Source: CAWJMD01 sp963845675 (GTDB lineage: Bacteria; Actinomycetota; Actinomycetes; Actinomycetales; CAWJMD01). Taken from it: a stretch of DNA of 64,000 nt. A program made the position numbers and the translations under genes. The stretch is from positions 434,001-498,000 of the forward strand of contig CAWJSX010000005.1 of the NCBI GenBank assembly GCA_963845675.1, read 5' to 3'. The notes under the pieces are model-generated. The model did not search any database. It had not been told where the DNA came from and saw nothing but the letters and a program-made list of their open reading frames with translations. This document shows, piece by piece, positions 25,237 to 36,012 of the stretch (position 1 is its first letter; each line of letters begins with the position of its first letter).

Positions 25237-25569
25237 ATGGCACAGAAGGTGCAGGTCATCCTGGTCGACGACATCGACGGGGGAGACGCGTCCGAGACGG
25301 TGTCTTTCGCACTGGACGGCGTGAGCTACGAGATCGACCTGTCCGAGAAGAACGCCTCCAAGCTGCGTGACGCCGTCGCGAGCTGGGTGGGCCACGCCCG
25401 CCGTGTCGGGGGCCGCGCGTCGAGCCGGCGCGGTGCCCGGGCCAAGTCCGGCGGGTCGACCGACACCGCAGCCATCCGCGAGTGGGCCCGGAAGAACGGC
25501 CACCAGGTCAGCGACCGGGGCCGGGTGCCCGCCACCGTGGTCGAGGCCTACCGCGCTGCCAACGGCTGA
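25237..25569 (+). CDS. lsr2: Lsr2 nucleoid-associated protein / xenogeneic silencer
   Basis: 110 residues. It is an H-NS-like protein that coats and silences A+T-rich DNA. The N-terminal dimerisation domain begins MAQKVQVILVDDIDGG and contains ETVSFALDGVSYEIDLSEKNA; the C-terminal DNA-binding domain has IREWARKNGHQVSDRGR with the AT-hook-like RGR at residues 94-96 and VPATVVEAYRAA. A flexible Ser/Arg/Gly linker joins them. It has a single copy in this window, with a large dyad in its upstream region, and ends convergent with the FhuF-like gene. Confidence 0.96.
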   Translation: MAQKVQVILVDDIDGGDASETVSFALDGVSYEIDLSEKNASKLRDAVASWVGHARRVGGRASSRRGARAKSGGSTDTAAIREWARKNGHQVSDRGRVPATVVEAYRAANG

Positions 25570-25573
25570 TCGC

Positions 25574-26350
25574 TCAGGGCAGCCGCGGACACCGGCTGCA
25601 CACGAGCGAGTCGTCCAGGCGGTAGGCGAAGCAGCACGTCCGCCGCCGGCGTGACGGGTTCGCTCCGACGAGCGCCTCGGCGTCGACGACACCCGCGCCG
25701 GGGTCTCCGCGGAGCGTGCCGGCCGCCCACGCCGCGGCCTCGAGCACGTCGTCGACCATGCCCCAGCGCTGCCGCGACCCGATCTTGACCCCGGGGCGGA
25801 AGGCGGCGTGGAACGACTCCGCGTGCCCGGTGACGCGCTCGCGGAGAGTGGCCGCCAGTGCCGGGAGGTCGTCGACCACCTGCGCGTCCGGGTGCGTGAC
25901 CGCCGGGTCGTCGGGCAGGCAGGCGAAGCGGGTGCCCGACAGGGCGACCCCGTCGGGCCAGCCGCCGCGCGACAGGTGCAGCGACAGCGACTGCGGTGAC
26001 AGGTCGGGGACCCGCCGCACCAGCCCGGACCACGTGGCCCCGACACGTGCCACGGCATCCAGGTACCAGCCCATCACGTAGGTGGCTGGCACCTGCGCGG
26101 GCGGCGGCCTCCGGTGCGTCCGCGCCAGGTCGGCGGCGACCGCGTCGAGCCAGTCGTCGAGCCTCCGACGGTCCTGCAGCAGGTCGACGCAGTGGTGCCA
26201 GCCACGGCCCGCGCCCTCGGGTCGGGGCAGGCCCGCTCCCGAGCCGACCCGCACCACGGGCAGGTACAGGCCCCGGGCGACCATCCGGGCCATCAGCGCG
26301 ATGTCGGCGTCCAGCGGGTGCGGGACCAACCGGTCGGACGGGGCTGCCAC
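25574..26350 (-). CDS. FhuF-like (2Fe-2S)-binding protein
   Basis: 258 residues. The C-terminus carries TCCFAYRLDDSLVCSRCPR, the Cys-Cys-x10-Cys-x2-Cys arrangement by which FhuF-type ferric-siderophore reductases hold a 2Fe-2S cluster. The rest is helical, with GWYLDAVARVGATW and a GVKIGSRQRWGMVDDVLEAAAWAAG segment. It would act in the cytosol to release iron from siderophores. GTG 26350 lies 8 bases after TAGCGT. There are no siderophore transport genes nearby, so the substrate is open. Confidence 0.8.
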   Translation of the reverse strand: MAAPSDRLVPHPLDADIALMARMVARGLYLPVVRVGSGAGLPRPEGAGRGWHHCVDLLQDRRRLDDWLDAVAADLARTHRRPPPAQVPATYVMGWYLDAVARVGATWSGLVRRVPDLSPQSLSLHLSRGGWPDGVALSGTRFACLPDDPAVTHPDAQVVDDLPALAATLRERVTGHAESFHAAFRPGVKIGSRQRWGMVDDVLEAAAWAAGTLRGDPGAGVVDAEALVGANPSRRRRTCCFAYRLDDSLVCSRCPRLP

Positions 26351-26358
26351 GTCGGTGG

Positions 26359-26364
26359 ACGCTA
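26359..26364 (-). promoter_or_regulatory. -10 motif for leaderless FhuF-like gene
   Basis: TAGCGT on the minus strand, 8 bases before GTG 26350. Confidence 0.45.
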
Positions 26365-26498
26365 CCCGGCCCCGATGCCGCCCCGTGGGCTACGCCCGGA
26401 GCGAACAGCGGCCCGGAACAGCGTTCTCGTGCGGGCCGTTGTACCGGTCACCACCCGCTCGTGGGGCTGACGGCGCGTCGTCGTCGGGCCCGCGGGGA

Positions 26499-26504
26499 TA
26501 GCAT
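26499..26504 (+). promoter_or_regulatory. Candidate clpC -10
   Basis: TAGCAT about 67 bases before the clpC ATG, giving a leadered mRNA with an AGGAG ribosome-binding site just upstream of 26571. Confidence 0.4.
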
Positions 26505-26570
26505 CGAACGGTCAGCCGGGAGCGGACACGACGTCGCCTCCGACCGCCGACCGCTCGCGAGGAGATCTGC

Positions 26571-29066
<2,496 letters not shown>

Positions 29067-29089
29067 TCGTCCGGCAGCGCACGGACGGC

Positions 29090-29119
29090 GGGCCGGCACC
29101 CCTCGGGGGGTGCCGGCCC
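29090..29119. terminator. Strong terminator after clpC
   Basis: A 13-bp perfect stem, GGGCCGGCACCCC (29090-29102) and its complement (29107-29119), with a TCGG tetraloop. It lies between the convergent clpC and DUF305 genes. Confidence 0.8.
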
Positions 29120-29139
29120 GTGGTCGTTCGCCCAGGGGG

Positions 29140-29835
29140 TCAGCTCCCGGCGAGCAGGCCCTCCATCAGGACGATCTCGTCGGTCTGCGTGACCACCACG
29201 TCGGCGGCCAGCTCGTCCACGCGGATGTTCGTTCCGCCCGCCTCGCGGACCGCGGCCATCTCCAGGGCCCCCTCGTGGTGGGCGACCATCAGCCGGAGCC
29301 AGAGACGGTCGAAGGCGGGGCCGGAGCTCGCCTCCAGCTCCTCGAGCTGGGCGGGCGACGCCATCCCTGGCATGTCGGTGTGGCTGTTCGCGTCGTCGTG
29401 TCCGCCGTGGTCGCCGCCGCGCCGCTCGGCGGGGGACCCGTCCGGTGCCAGGCCGTGGTCGGCGAGCCAGCGCTCGTAGACGTCGATCTCTGCCTGCTGC
29501 ACGTCGGCGATCCGGGAGGCGAGCCCCACGACCGTGGGGTTCTGCGCCCGCTCGGGGACGAGTGCGGCCATCTGCATCGCCTGGCGGTGGTGGGGGATCA
29601 TGTCCACGAGGAACGCGACGTCCGCCTCCGTGAAGGGGTCCTCGCTCGGCGGGAGCGTGGTGCCCGGCGGCAGGGTCGTGACCTCCTCGCCCGGGCGGCC
29701 GGGCTGCAGCACGTTGCCGGTGGTGACCCGCTCCTCGCCGCCCGAGCAGGCGCCCAGCCCCACGACCGCAACGCTGACCGCGAGGACCACGCCGATCGTC
29801 CCGGTGCGGTGGGATCTTGGCCGGTGCCGGACCAT
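29140..29835 (-). CDS. DUF305 lipoprotein
   Basis: 231 residues. Signal peptide with lipobox VGLGAC (Cys near 30). The DUF305 ferritin-like domain is marked by FLVDMIPHHRQAMQMAALV and, in the second half, LRLMVAHHEGALEMAAV; the paired His motifs suggest metal binding. A His/Asp-rich linker (DHGGHDDANSHTDMPGM) separates the two halves and could also bind metal. ATG 29835 has a GGAAGGAAA ribosome-binding site. It diverges from an LVIVD-repeat secreted protein, a pairing seen repeatedly in actinobacteria; the joint function is not established. Confidence 0.88.
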   Translation of the reverse strand: MVRHRPRSHRTGTIGVVLAVSVAVVGLGACSGGEERVTTGNVLQPGRPGEEVTTLPPGTTLPPSEDPFTEADVAFLVDMIPHHRQAMQMAALVPERAQNPTVVGLASRIADVQQAEIDVYERWLADHGLAPDGSPAERRGGDHGGHDDANSHTDMPGMASPAQLEELEASSGPAFDRLWLRLMVAHHEGALEMAAVREAGGTNIRVDELAADVVVTQTDEIVLMEGLLAGS

Positions 29836-29967
29836 GAGGGTTTCCTTCCGATCACGCAGAGACGTTGCGGGTAAACCTTGCCAACTCTCTCATCCCGGTG
29901 GAAAGGTGTGCCCACCATCCCCTCTCCGTCCGCCCCCTGGCGCGGCCGTGCCGAACGGAAGGCCCCC

Positions 29968-31386
29968 ATGAACCGACGACCACAGCGCTCCCACCTACGC
30001 GTCCTTGTCGGTGCCGCCTGCGCCGCCGCGCTGGCACTGGGTGCATCCCCGGCCATCGCCGGCTCCAGCATCCCCGGTCCGAACGAGATCCGGTCGAGCG
30101 AGAACATGTCGCTGCTGTCGAACACGCCCAAGTCGGCGCCGCTCGACGCCACCAACTCCGACCTCGCCTTCTCGGGCCGCTACGCCTACCAGGGCAACTA
30201 CAACGGGTTCCGCATCTGGGACATCAAGAAGAAGGGGGCCGCGCCGACGCTGGTCAGCGAGGTGCTGTGCCCCGGCTCGCAGAACGACGTCTCCGTCTCC
30301 GGGGACCTGCTCTTCCTGGCCACCGACTCGCGACGCAGCAACGACTCCTGCGAGAACGTGCCCGCGTCCTCCGAGCCGACGAACTACTGGGAGGGCGTCA
30401 AGATCTTCGACGTCTCGGACCCCCGGAGCCCGGAGTACCTGACCTCGGTCGAGACGGACTGCGGTTCGCACACGCTGACGATCAACCCGGTCGGCAAGGA
30501 CACCGTCTACGTCTACGTCTCGTCGTACGACGTGAGCACGGTCGCCGCCCGGTGCGCCGCTCCGCACGACAAGATCTCGATCATCGAGGTCGACCGGGAC
30601 AACCCTGAGGACGCGAAGGTCGTCGCCGAGCCGGTCCTCTTCCCGGACGGTGGCAACCCGGGCGACCCCGTGGGCACCCCGTTCGTGGACCGCACCCGCG
30701 CCACGAGCGGCTGCCACGACATCACGGTGTTCCCGGCCAAGAACCTGGCTGCCGGAGCCTGCATGGGTGACGGCGTCCTCTGGGACATCACGGACCCGGT
30801 GAGCTTCCAGGAGATCGACCGCGTCCAGGACAACGAGAACTTCGCGTTCTGGCACTCGGCGACCTTCAACAACGAGGGCACCAAGGTGGTCTTCACCGAC
30901 GAGCTCGGTGGCGGCGGCGCAGCGACCTGCGTCCCCGAGATCCCCTCGAACCGCGGCGCCGACGGCATCTACGACATCGAGGGCTCCGGGATGGACCGCG
31001 AGCTGGTCTTCAAGAGCTACTACAAGATCCCGCGGATCAACTCGTCAACGGAGAACTGCGTGGCGCACAACGGGTCGCTGATCCCGGTCAAGGGCCGCGA
31101 CATCATGGTGCAGTCCTGGTACATGGGCGGCATCTCGGTGTGGGACTTCACCGACTCCGCGAACCCGGTCGAGCTGGGCTTCTGGGAGCGCGGTCCCGTC
31201 CCGCAGGGCGCGACCGACGGCGGCGGCACCTGGTCGGCGTACTGGTACAACGGCTTCATCTACAGCTCCGACATCGGCAAGGGCTTCGACGTCCTGCAGA
31301 TCACCGGCAAGGACTTCAAGAAGGCCGCCAACGTCCAGTACAAGGAGCTCAACGTGCAGACGCAGCCGGTCATCAAGGGGAAGTGA
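29968..31386 (+). CDS. Secreted LVIVD-repeat beta-propeller-like protein
   Basis: 472 residues with a Sec signal peptide (LVGAACAAALALGASPAIAG). Blade-like repeats are visible: NGFRIWDIKKKGAAPTLVSE, GVKIFDVSDPRSPEYL, ISIIEVDRDNPEDA, GVLWDITDPVSFQEI and GGISVWDFTDSANPVELGFW. His/Cys residues recur (CGSHT, SGCHDIT, FWHSATF, NCVAHN), compatible with extracellular metal binding. ATG 29968 has a GGAAGG ribosome-binding site. It is divergent from the DUF305 lipoprotein and ends at a strong terminator. Confidence 0.85.
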   Translation: MNRRPQRSHLRVLVGAACAAALALGASPAIAGSSIPGPNEIRSSENMSLLSNTPKSAPLDATNSDLAFSGRYAYQGNYNGFRIWDIKKKGAAPTLVSEVLCPGSQNDVSVSGDLLFLATDSRRSNDSCENVPASSEPTNYWEGVKIFDVSDPRSPEYLTSVETDCGSHTLTINPVGKDTVYVYVSSYDVSTVAARCAAPHDKISIIEVDRDNPEDAKVVAEPVLFPDGGNPGDPVGTPFVDRTRATSGCHDITVFPAKNLAAGACMGDGVLWDITDPVSFQEIDRVQDNENFAFWHSATFNNEGTKVVFTDELGGGGAATCVPEIPSNRGADGIYDIEGSGMDRELVFKSYYKIPRINSSTENCVAHNGSLIPVKGRDIMVQSWYMGGISVWDFTDSANPVELGFWERGPVPQGATDGGGTWSAYWYNGFIYSSDIGKGFDVLQITGKDFKKAANVQYKELNVQTQPVIKGK

Positions 31387-31431
31387 CCCCCTCGGAGTCA
31401 CCCTCCTGACCACCTGTCCGCACCACCCCAC

Positions 31432-31465
31432 GCAGGGTCCGTCCACCACGGTGGACGGGCCCTGC
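31432..31465. terminator. Strong terminator between LVIVD and SDR genes
   Basis: A 16-bp stem with one G-T pair, from GCAGGGTCCGTCCACC (31432-31447) to its complement at 31450-31465. It serves the convergent genes on both sides. Confidence 0.75.
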
Positions 31466-31473
31466 GGTGCGTG

Positions 31474-32304
31474 TCAGCGCAGGTAGGAGGCGCCGTTGAG
31501 GTCCAGGACGGCCCCGGATGCCCACTCGGACGCCGGGTCGGCGAGGTGGACGACCGCGTGCGCGACCTCCTCCGGACGGGCGACCCGCCCGAAGGGGCTC
31601 TGGGCGCGGAGCCCGTCACCGGAGGGCCCGTCGAGGTGCTGGGCGGCCATGTCGGTGGCGACGAAGCCGGGCGCGACCGAGGTCACCGCGATGCCGTGGC
31701 GGCCGAGCGACAGGGCGAGCGACTGACCGAGGGAGTGGACACCGGCCTTCGTGGCCCCGTAGGCGGGGACGTCGGGCTCACCGCGGTAGGCGCCGCGCGA
31801 CCCGACGTTGATGATGCGGCCGGTCGGCAGCCCCTCCGTCGGCGGGACCTCGAGCATGTGCCGCGCCACGCACCACGTGACGTTGGCGGTGCCGAGCAGG
31901 TTGACGTCGACGGTGCGGCGCCACGCGGCCACCCACCGCTCGTAGTCGGTGTCCTCGAGGCGGTGGTCGACGCGCCGGCTGCCACCGCCGGAGAGGTCGC
32001 CCGGGTCCTCGGTGAACAGCGCCGCGTTGTTGACCAGGACGTCCACCCGTCCGAGCCCTCGCGTGGCCTCGTCGACCATCGCGCGCACGGCCTCCGGGTC
32101 GGCCAGGTCCGCCTGGACGGTGACGTGACCGGTGCCGGGGAGCCCGTCGAGCACCTGGGCCGCCCGGTCGTGGGCGCCCCGGAAGTGCACCGCGACGCGG
32201 TCGCCCAGCGCGGCGAAGGCGGCGGCGGTGGCCGCTCCGATGCCACGGGATGCGCCGGTCACGAGCACACCGCGTGAGACACGGGCCCCCGCGGTGCCGC
32301 TCAC
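31474..32304 (-). CDS. Short-chain dehydrogenase/reductase
   Basis: 276 residues. Classical SDR: the cofactor motif VTGASRGIG is near residue 15, NNAALF is the central strand, and the catalytic Tyr-x-x-x-Lys is YGATK (with Ser in NVGSRG). The C-terminus ends GAVLDLNGASYLR, close to the usual GGxxxDGG-type end. Substrate is unknown. The GTG start overlaps the stop of the upstream EamA-type exporter by GTGA, so both are co-translated; an export-and-modify pair is possible, but that is inference. Confidence 0.9.
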   Translation of the reverse strand: MSGTAGARVSRGVLVTGASRGIGAATAAAFAALGDRVAVHFRGAHDRAAQVLDGLPGTGHVTVQADLADPEAVRAMVDEATRGLGRVDVLVNNAALFTEDPGDLSGGGSRRVDHRLEDTDYERWVAAWRRTVDVNLLGTANVTWCVARHMLEVPPTEGLPTGRIINVGSRGAYRGEPDVPAYGATKAGVHSLGQSLALSLGRHGIAVTSVAPGFVATDMAAQHLDGPSGDGLRAQSPFGRVARPEEVAHAVVHLADPASEWASGAVLDLNGASYLR

Positions 32305-33253
32305 CTCAGCACCGGCACGGCGTCCTCGACGGCGTCCGGGGTGGCGACGGCGGGGTGGTCCGAGAGCCGCTCGTGCAGCGCCAGCGCCGTGACGGCGCCG
32401 GCCACGACGACCAGGCCGATCCACTGCGTCGTCGACAGCACGGTGCCGAGCACCAGCACGCCGACCAGGGCCGCGGTCAGCGGGAAGGCGAGCTCGGCGA
32501 GGGTGGCGCGGCTGGCGGGGGTCGTCCGCAGCCCGCGGTAGTAGAGGCCGATCGCGAGCAGGCCCGGGATCAGCGCGAGCGCCCCGACCGCCGGGAGGTC
32601 CCGGAGCGGCACGGTCAGCGGCGCGCCGAGCAGCAGCGCCAGCACGAGGGAGGCCGGCAGGCCGATCGCGAAGCGCAGCACCGTCAGGTCGCGCAGGCCG
32701 ATCTCCACGCCGGCGAGGCGTCCGAGCACGGTCCCCGTGGCCCACAGCGCGGCCGCACCGACCGCCAGGAGCGCCGCGATCGCACCCTCGATGCTCACGG
32801 CCGTCGGGTCCGGGAAGGCCAGGAGCCACGCACCGGCGAGCGCGGGGACGAGGAACAACGGGTAGCGAGCCGTGACGCGCTCCCGGAGCAGCAGCCACGC
32901 CACGAGAACCGCGATGAGCGGCTGCAGCTTCTGCAGCACCACCGGCGTGACCGGACCACCGTTCATGAAGGCCTGGGTGAACAGGACGGTCGCAAGGGCC
33001 GACGCCCCCGCCCCGATCACGACGACGGCCACCTTCGTCCGGGTCGTGGCGCCGGCGAAGGTGCGGAAGCGCCGGCAGCAGCCACGGGAGCGTCACCGCG
33101 ACGATCACCAGGTGCTCGAGGAAGACGATCGTGGCCGCGGCGTACTGCTGGCTGAGCGGCAGACGCAGCAGGGCGTCGCTGCCCCACAGGGCCGCGCCGA
33201 GCGCGACGAGCCACGTGGCGTCGCGGTGGACTCGGCGAGCGGGGGTGTTCAGT
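32301..33253 (-). CDS. EamA/DMT family transporter (start codon and one internal shift look like sequence errors)
   Basis: About 316 residues after two corrections. Ten hydrophobic segments of the drug/metabolite transporter fold are visible, with two EamA halves (LLRERVTARYPLFLVPALAGAW in the first; VVLGTVL-type strands in the second). One extra base near 33066 separates the N-terminal TM1-TM2 part from the rest. No start exists in the N-terminal frame, but at 33250-33253 the bases read ACTG where a one-base removal gives ATG, 8 bases after a CACCCT -10. I infer the start codon itself was hit. Confidence 0.8.
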
Positions 33254-33261
33254 GGCGCTCC

Positions 33262-33267
33262 AGGGTG
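33262..33267 (-). promoter_or_regulatory. Possible -10 motif for leaderless EamA gene
   Basis: CACCCT on the minus strand, 8 bases before the reconstructed ATG at 33253. Confidence 0.35.
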
Positions 33268-33343
33268 CGGTCGGGACCCGTCCGTCGCGTCCGGCGGGTG
33301 GACGTTCGGGCCTAGCGCAGCGTACAAGCCGAGTGACGGACGG

Positions 33344-33349
33344 CATGAT
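33344..33349 (+). promoter_or_regulatory. -10 motif for leaderless NAGS gene
   Basis: CATGAT, then 6 bases, then GTG at 33356. Confidence 0.5.
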
Positions 33350-33355
33350 TCCAGC

Positions 33356-33856
33356 GTGAGCATCCGACTGCGCAGCGCCAGGACGTCCGACGTCAACGCC
33401 ATCCGCGGGCTCGTCGCCCCGCTGGCCGAGCGACGGGTGTTGATCGCCAAGGAGGCGGTCGCCTACTACGAGGGACTGCAGGAGTTCGTCGTCGCCGAGC
33501 GCGACGCCGAGGTCGTGGGCTGTGGCGCGCTGCACGTGCTCTGGGAGGATCTCGCGGAGGTGCGGACGCTCGCCGTCGCGCCCGCGGTCAAGGGTCAGCG
33601 CGGTCGGGCACGAGCTGCTGCTGCGCACTGGTCGAGCGCGCCCGCAGCCTCGGCGTCGCCCGCGTCTTCTGCCTGACCTTCGAGGTCGACTTCTTCGTCG
33701 CGCACGGGTTCTCGGTGATCGAGGGCACGCCCGTCGAGCCGGACGTCTTCGCCGAGCTGCTGCGCTCGCACGACGACGGCGTCGCCGAGTTCCTCGACCT
33801 CGCCCGGGTGAAGCCGAACACGCTGGGCAACACGCGCGATGATCAGGGTGCTGTAG
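33356..33856 (+). CDS. argA: N-acetylglutamate synthase, GNAT family (three apparent frameshifts)
   Basis: About 165 residues after removing single extra bases near 33595, 33640 and 33836. The pieces join into a complete short actinobacterial N-acetylglutamate synthase: GLQEFVVAERDAEVVGCGAL, HVLWEDLAEVRTLAV, then GHELLLRLVERARSLG in frame 2, and VFCLTFEVDFFVAHGFSVIEGTPVEPDVF ... VKPNTLGNTRM in frame 3, ending IRVL. It acetylates glutamate with acetyl-CoA in the first step of arginine synthesis. The rest of the arg pathway is not nearby. Convergent with a small membrane protein, 1 base apart. Confidence 0.8.
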
Positions 33857-33857
33857 G

Positions 33858-34343
33858 TCAGCGGCGCACGGCCGCTCGCCGCAGCCGTCGCCGCTGCCAG
33901 TGCAGCGTGAGGACGAGCTGCGACAGCAGGGCCAGCCCACCACGGCCGAGAACGCCGCGGTGGCAACGGGTCTGACGACCATGCGTGCCCGACGGCGGCC
34001 ACGGCCAGCCCGAGGGCCGAGGTCGCGACCAGCAGCCGTCCGACCAGGTCGGCGGCTCCCGCTGCGTGGCCCCGGCCCGGTCCCGGGACGGCGCGGACCG
34101 TCCGCAACCGCGACGCGGTGGCGGCGGCCGTGACGAGGCCCGCCACCTGACCGACTCCGAGGACCAGCAGCTGGGGGAGGCTGCGGGCGTCGACGCCGCC
34201 GTCCGCGAGCATCAGGAAGAGCAGGGCCAGGACACCCAGCGCGAGCCCCGGAGCGCCGCCGACGCCGTCGCACGACCCAGCGCACGCTCGGCGACCGCGT
34301 CGGCGAGGTCGTCAGCCTCGTCCCGCCCGTCGTCAAGGCTCAT
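33858..34343 (-). CDS. Small membrane protein downstream of mutY (three apparent frameshifts)
   Basis: About 162 residues if three missing bases near 34245, 34000 and 33940 are restored. Hydrophobic stretches in successive frames join into four transmembrane helices: GVLALLFLMLAD, LLVLGVGQVAGLVTAAATA, LLVATSALGLAVAAVG and ATAAFSAVVGLALLSQLVLTL, with a basic tail (HWQRRRLRRAAVRR). I do not recognise a named family. Its ATG overlaps the mutY stop as ATGA. The density of shifts here is the highest in the window, so the exact protein sequence is uncertain. Confidence 0.5.
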
Positions 34344-35242
34344 GCGCGTTCCCCCCGGCAGCTGGTGCGAGCCGTCCGCGAGGGGTTCGACGAGACCATC
34401 GGCCACGAGCGAGCCGAGGCAGCGTGCCCGCTGCTGCGCGTCGTCCCCGCAGGCCTCGAGAGGCCGCGCTGTCGCACAGGGCGGTCGGCGGCGCGCAGTA
34501 CGGCCATCATCCGTCCGCGCACCTGCCGGTCGGTCCCCTCCCACGTCTGGGCGCGCCGGCGCGGCCCCTGCTGCTCGGGTCGGCCGGCGAGCTGCCACGT
34601 GCACTGCGACACGACGGGGCACGCGTCGCAGCGAGGTGCACGGGCCGTGCAGACCAGCGCGCCCAGCTCCATCACCGCGACCGCCCACCGGGCTGCTGTG
34701 GGGGCGTCCTGGGGCAGGAGGTCCTCGGCGAGACGGCGCTCGGCGGCGGTCAGCGAGGGCGCGGCGTGCTCGCGCCCCGTCACGGCGCGGGCGTGCACGC
34801 GACGTACGTTGGTGTCGACCACGGCGTGACGCTGCCCGAAGGCGAAGGTCGCGACCGCTGCCGCGGTGTAGGACCCGACGCCGGGCAGCGCGAGCAGGCT
34901 GTCGACGTCCTCGGGCACCTCGCCCCCGTGGCGCTCGGCCACGGCCACCGCGGCGGCGTGCAACCGCAGGGCGCGGCGCGGGTAGCCCAGCCGGTCCCAC
35001 ATGCGCACGGCGTCGCCGGGGCTGTCGGCAGCGAGGTCAGCCGGCCCCGGCCAGCGCCTCATCCACGCATCCCACGTCGGTGCGACGCGGGAGACCGGGG
35101 TCTGCTGCAGCATGACCTCGCTCACCAGGACCCCCCACGGCGTGACCTCGTCCCGGCGCCACGGAAGGTCCCGGGCCTGGGACGCGTACCAGCCCAGCAC
35201 CGGCCCGTGCAGGGGGTGTGGGGAGGTGGGGAGGGCGGGCAT
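34340..35242 (-). CDS. mutY: A/G-specific adenine glycosylase MutY (two apparent frameshifts near the end)
   Basis: About 300 residues after correcting a missing base near 34470 and an extra G in the GGGGGG run near 34350. It removes adenine opposite 8-oxoguanine. Visible are PWGVLVSEVMLQQTPVSRV (catalytic Glu region), the HhH LPGVGSYTAAAVATFAFG, VVDTNVRRV with the active-site Asp, and the 4Fe-4S ligands CTARAPRCDACPVVSQC. The C-terminal end LVEPLADGSHQLPG is read in the shifted frame. ATG 35242 lies 8 bases after CAGGAT; GTG 35260 is less likely. Confidence 0.9.
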   Translation of the reverse strand: MPALPTSPHPLHGPVLGWYASQARDLPWRRDEVTPWGVLVSEVMLQQTPVSRVAPTWDAWMRRWPGPADLAADSPGDAVRMWDRLGYPRRALRLHAAAVAVAERHGGEVPEDVDSLLALPGVGSYTAAAVATFAFGQRHAVVDTNVRRVHARAVTGREHAAPSLTAAERRLAEDLLPQDAPTAARWAVAVMELGALVCTARAPRCDACPVVSQCTWQLAGRPEQQGPRRRAQTWEGTDRQVRGRMMAVLRAADRPVRQRGLSRPAGTTRSSGHAASARSWPMVSSNPSRTARTSCRGERA

Positions 35243-35250
35243 CGGCGTCG

Positions 35251-35256
35251 ATCCTG
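35251..35256 (-). promoter_or_regulatory. -10 motif for leaderless mutY
   Basis: CAGGAT on the minus strand, 8 bases before ATG 35242. Confidence 0.4.
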
Positions 35257-35312
35257 CCACTGGTCACGTTCCCGCCACGGCGTGGCGGTACCGCGGGACC
35301 CCCCGAGGTGCC

Positions 35313-35318
35313 TAGCCT
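35313..35318 (+). promoter_or_regulatory. -10 motif for leaderless single-TM protein
   Basis: TAGCCT, then 7 bases, then ATG at 35326. Confidence 0.55.
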
Positions 35319-35325
35319 GGGATCG

Positions 35326-35961
35326 ATGAGCGCGGTGATCCACCCGGTGGGGCCCAAGCGGCGCGAGACGTACTGGCGACGCCGCATCGTCGCGCTGGTA
35401 CTGCTCGTGCTCCTGGTCGTCGCCGTCGTGTTCGGCGTCAAGGCCGTCGTCAGCGCGATCGCGGGAGACGACCCGACGACGCCGGCCGCGGACGTCGGGG
35501 GCACCGCGGAGGCGTCACCGCCGGCCCAGGACCCCGCCACCGACGACCCCGACGCGCAGGCCGGGCCGCCTGCGTGCGCCCCCGAGCAGGTCTCGCTGGT
35601 GGCGATCAGCGAGGCGACGAGCTACGCCGTCGGCGGCACGGCCCGGATGGGGATGCGGATCACGAACACGGGCACGGCCGACTGCAGCCTGGACGCGGGG
35701 TCGGCGGCGCTCGAGCTCACGGTGGTCTCCGGCGAGGACCGCATCTGGTCCTCCGACGACTGCCAGGAGTCGGCCCAGAGCGTGCCCACCACCGTCGCTC
35801 CCGGCGAGGAGGGTGCGCTCGAGTCCAGCGTCGAGTGGCCCCTGGTCCGGTCCGCGAAGGGGTGCCCCTCGGACCTGCCGGCGCTCAAGGCGGGCACCTA
35901 CCAGCTGATGGCGCGCGCGGGGGACCTGACGAGCACGCCGCTCGTGTTCACCGTGACCTGA
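35326..35961 (+). CDS. Membrane-anchored protein with extracytoplasmic beta domain, function unknown
   Basis: 211 residues. A short basic N-terminus (KRRETYWRRRI) and a single TM helix near residues 23-43 (VALVLLVLLVVAVVFGV) indicate a type II orientation. An acidic/Pro-rich linker leads to a beta-rich domain with four Cys (PPACAPEQV, TADCSLD, SDDCQES, AKGCPSD) that could form two disulfides. Proteins of this shape sit between mutY and disA in related genomes; the role is unknown. The start is fixed by TAGCCT 7 bases upstream. It is convergent with disA. Confidence 0.65.
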   Translation: MSAVIHPVGPKRRETYWRRRIVALVLLVLLVVAVVFGVKAVVSAIAGDDPTTPAADVGGTAEASPPAQDPATDDPDAQAGPPACAPEQVSLVAISEATSYAVGGTARMGMRITNTGTADCSLDAGSAALELTVVSGEDRIWSSDDCQESAQSVPTTVAPGEEGALESSVEWPLVRSAKGCPSDLPALKAGTYQLMARAGDLTSTPLVFTVT

Positions 35962-36012
35962 CGCCACCGTGACCTGACCCTCGGTCGACGGCGCGTCCGA
36001 CGCACGGGTGGT

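Noticed and set aside
26416..26426. GAAC-AGC-GTTC dyad as a ClgR or LexA box upstream of clpC
   Set aside because: It is only 11 bp and does not fit either consensus well; it lies about 150 bases before the gene.
33356..34343. Programmed ribosomal frameshifting in argA and the next gene
   Set aside because: Three shifts per short gene, no common slippery heptamer, and no downstream pseudoknot pattern; single-base errors explain them better.
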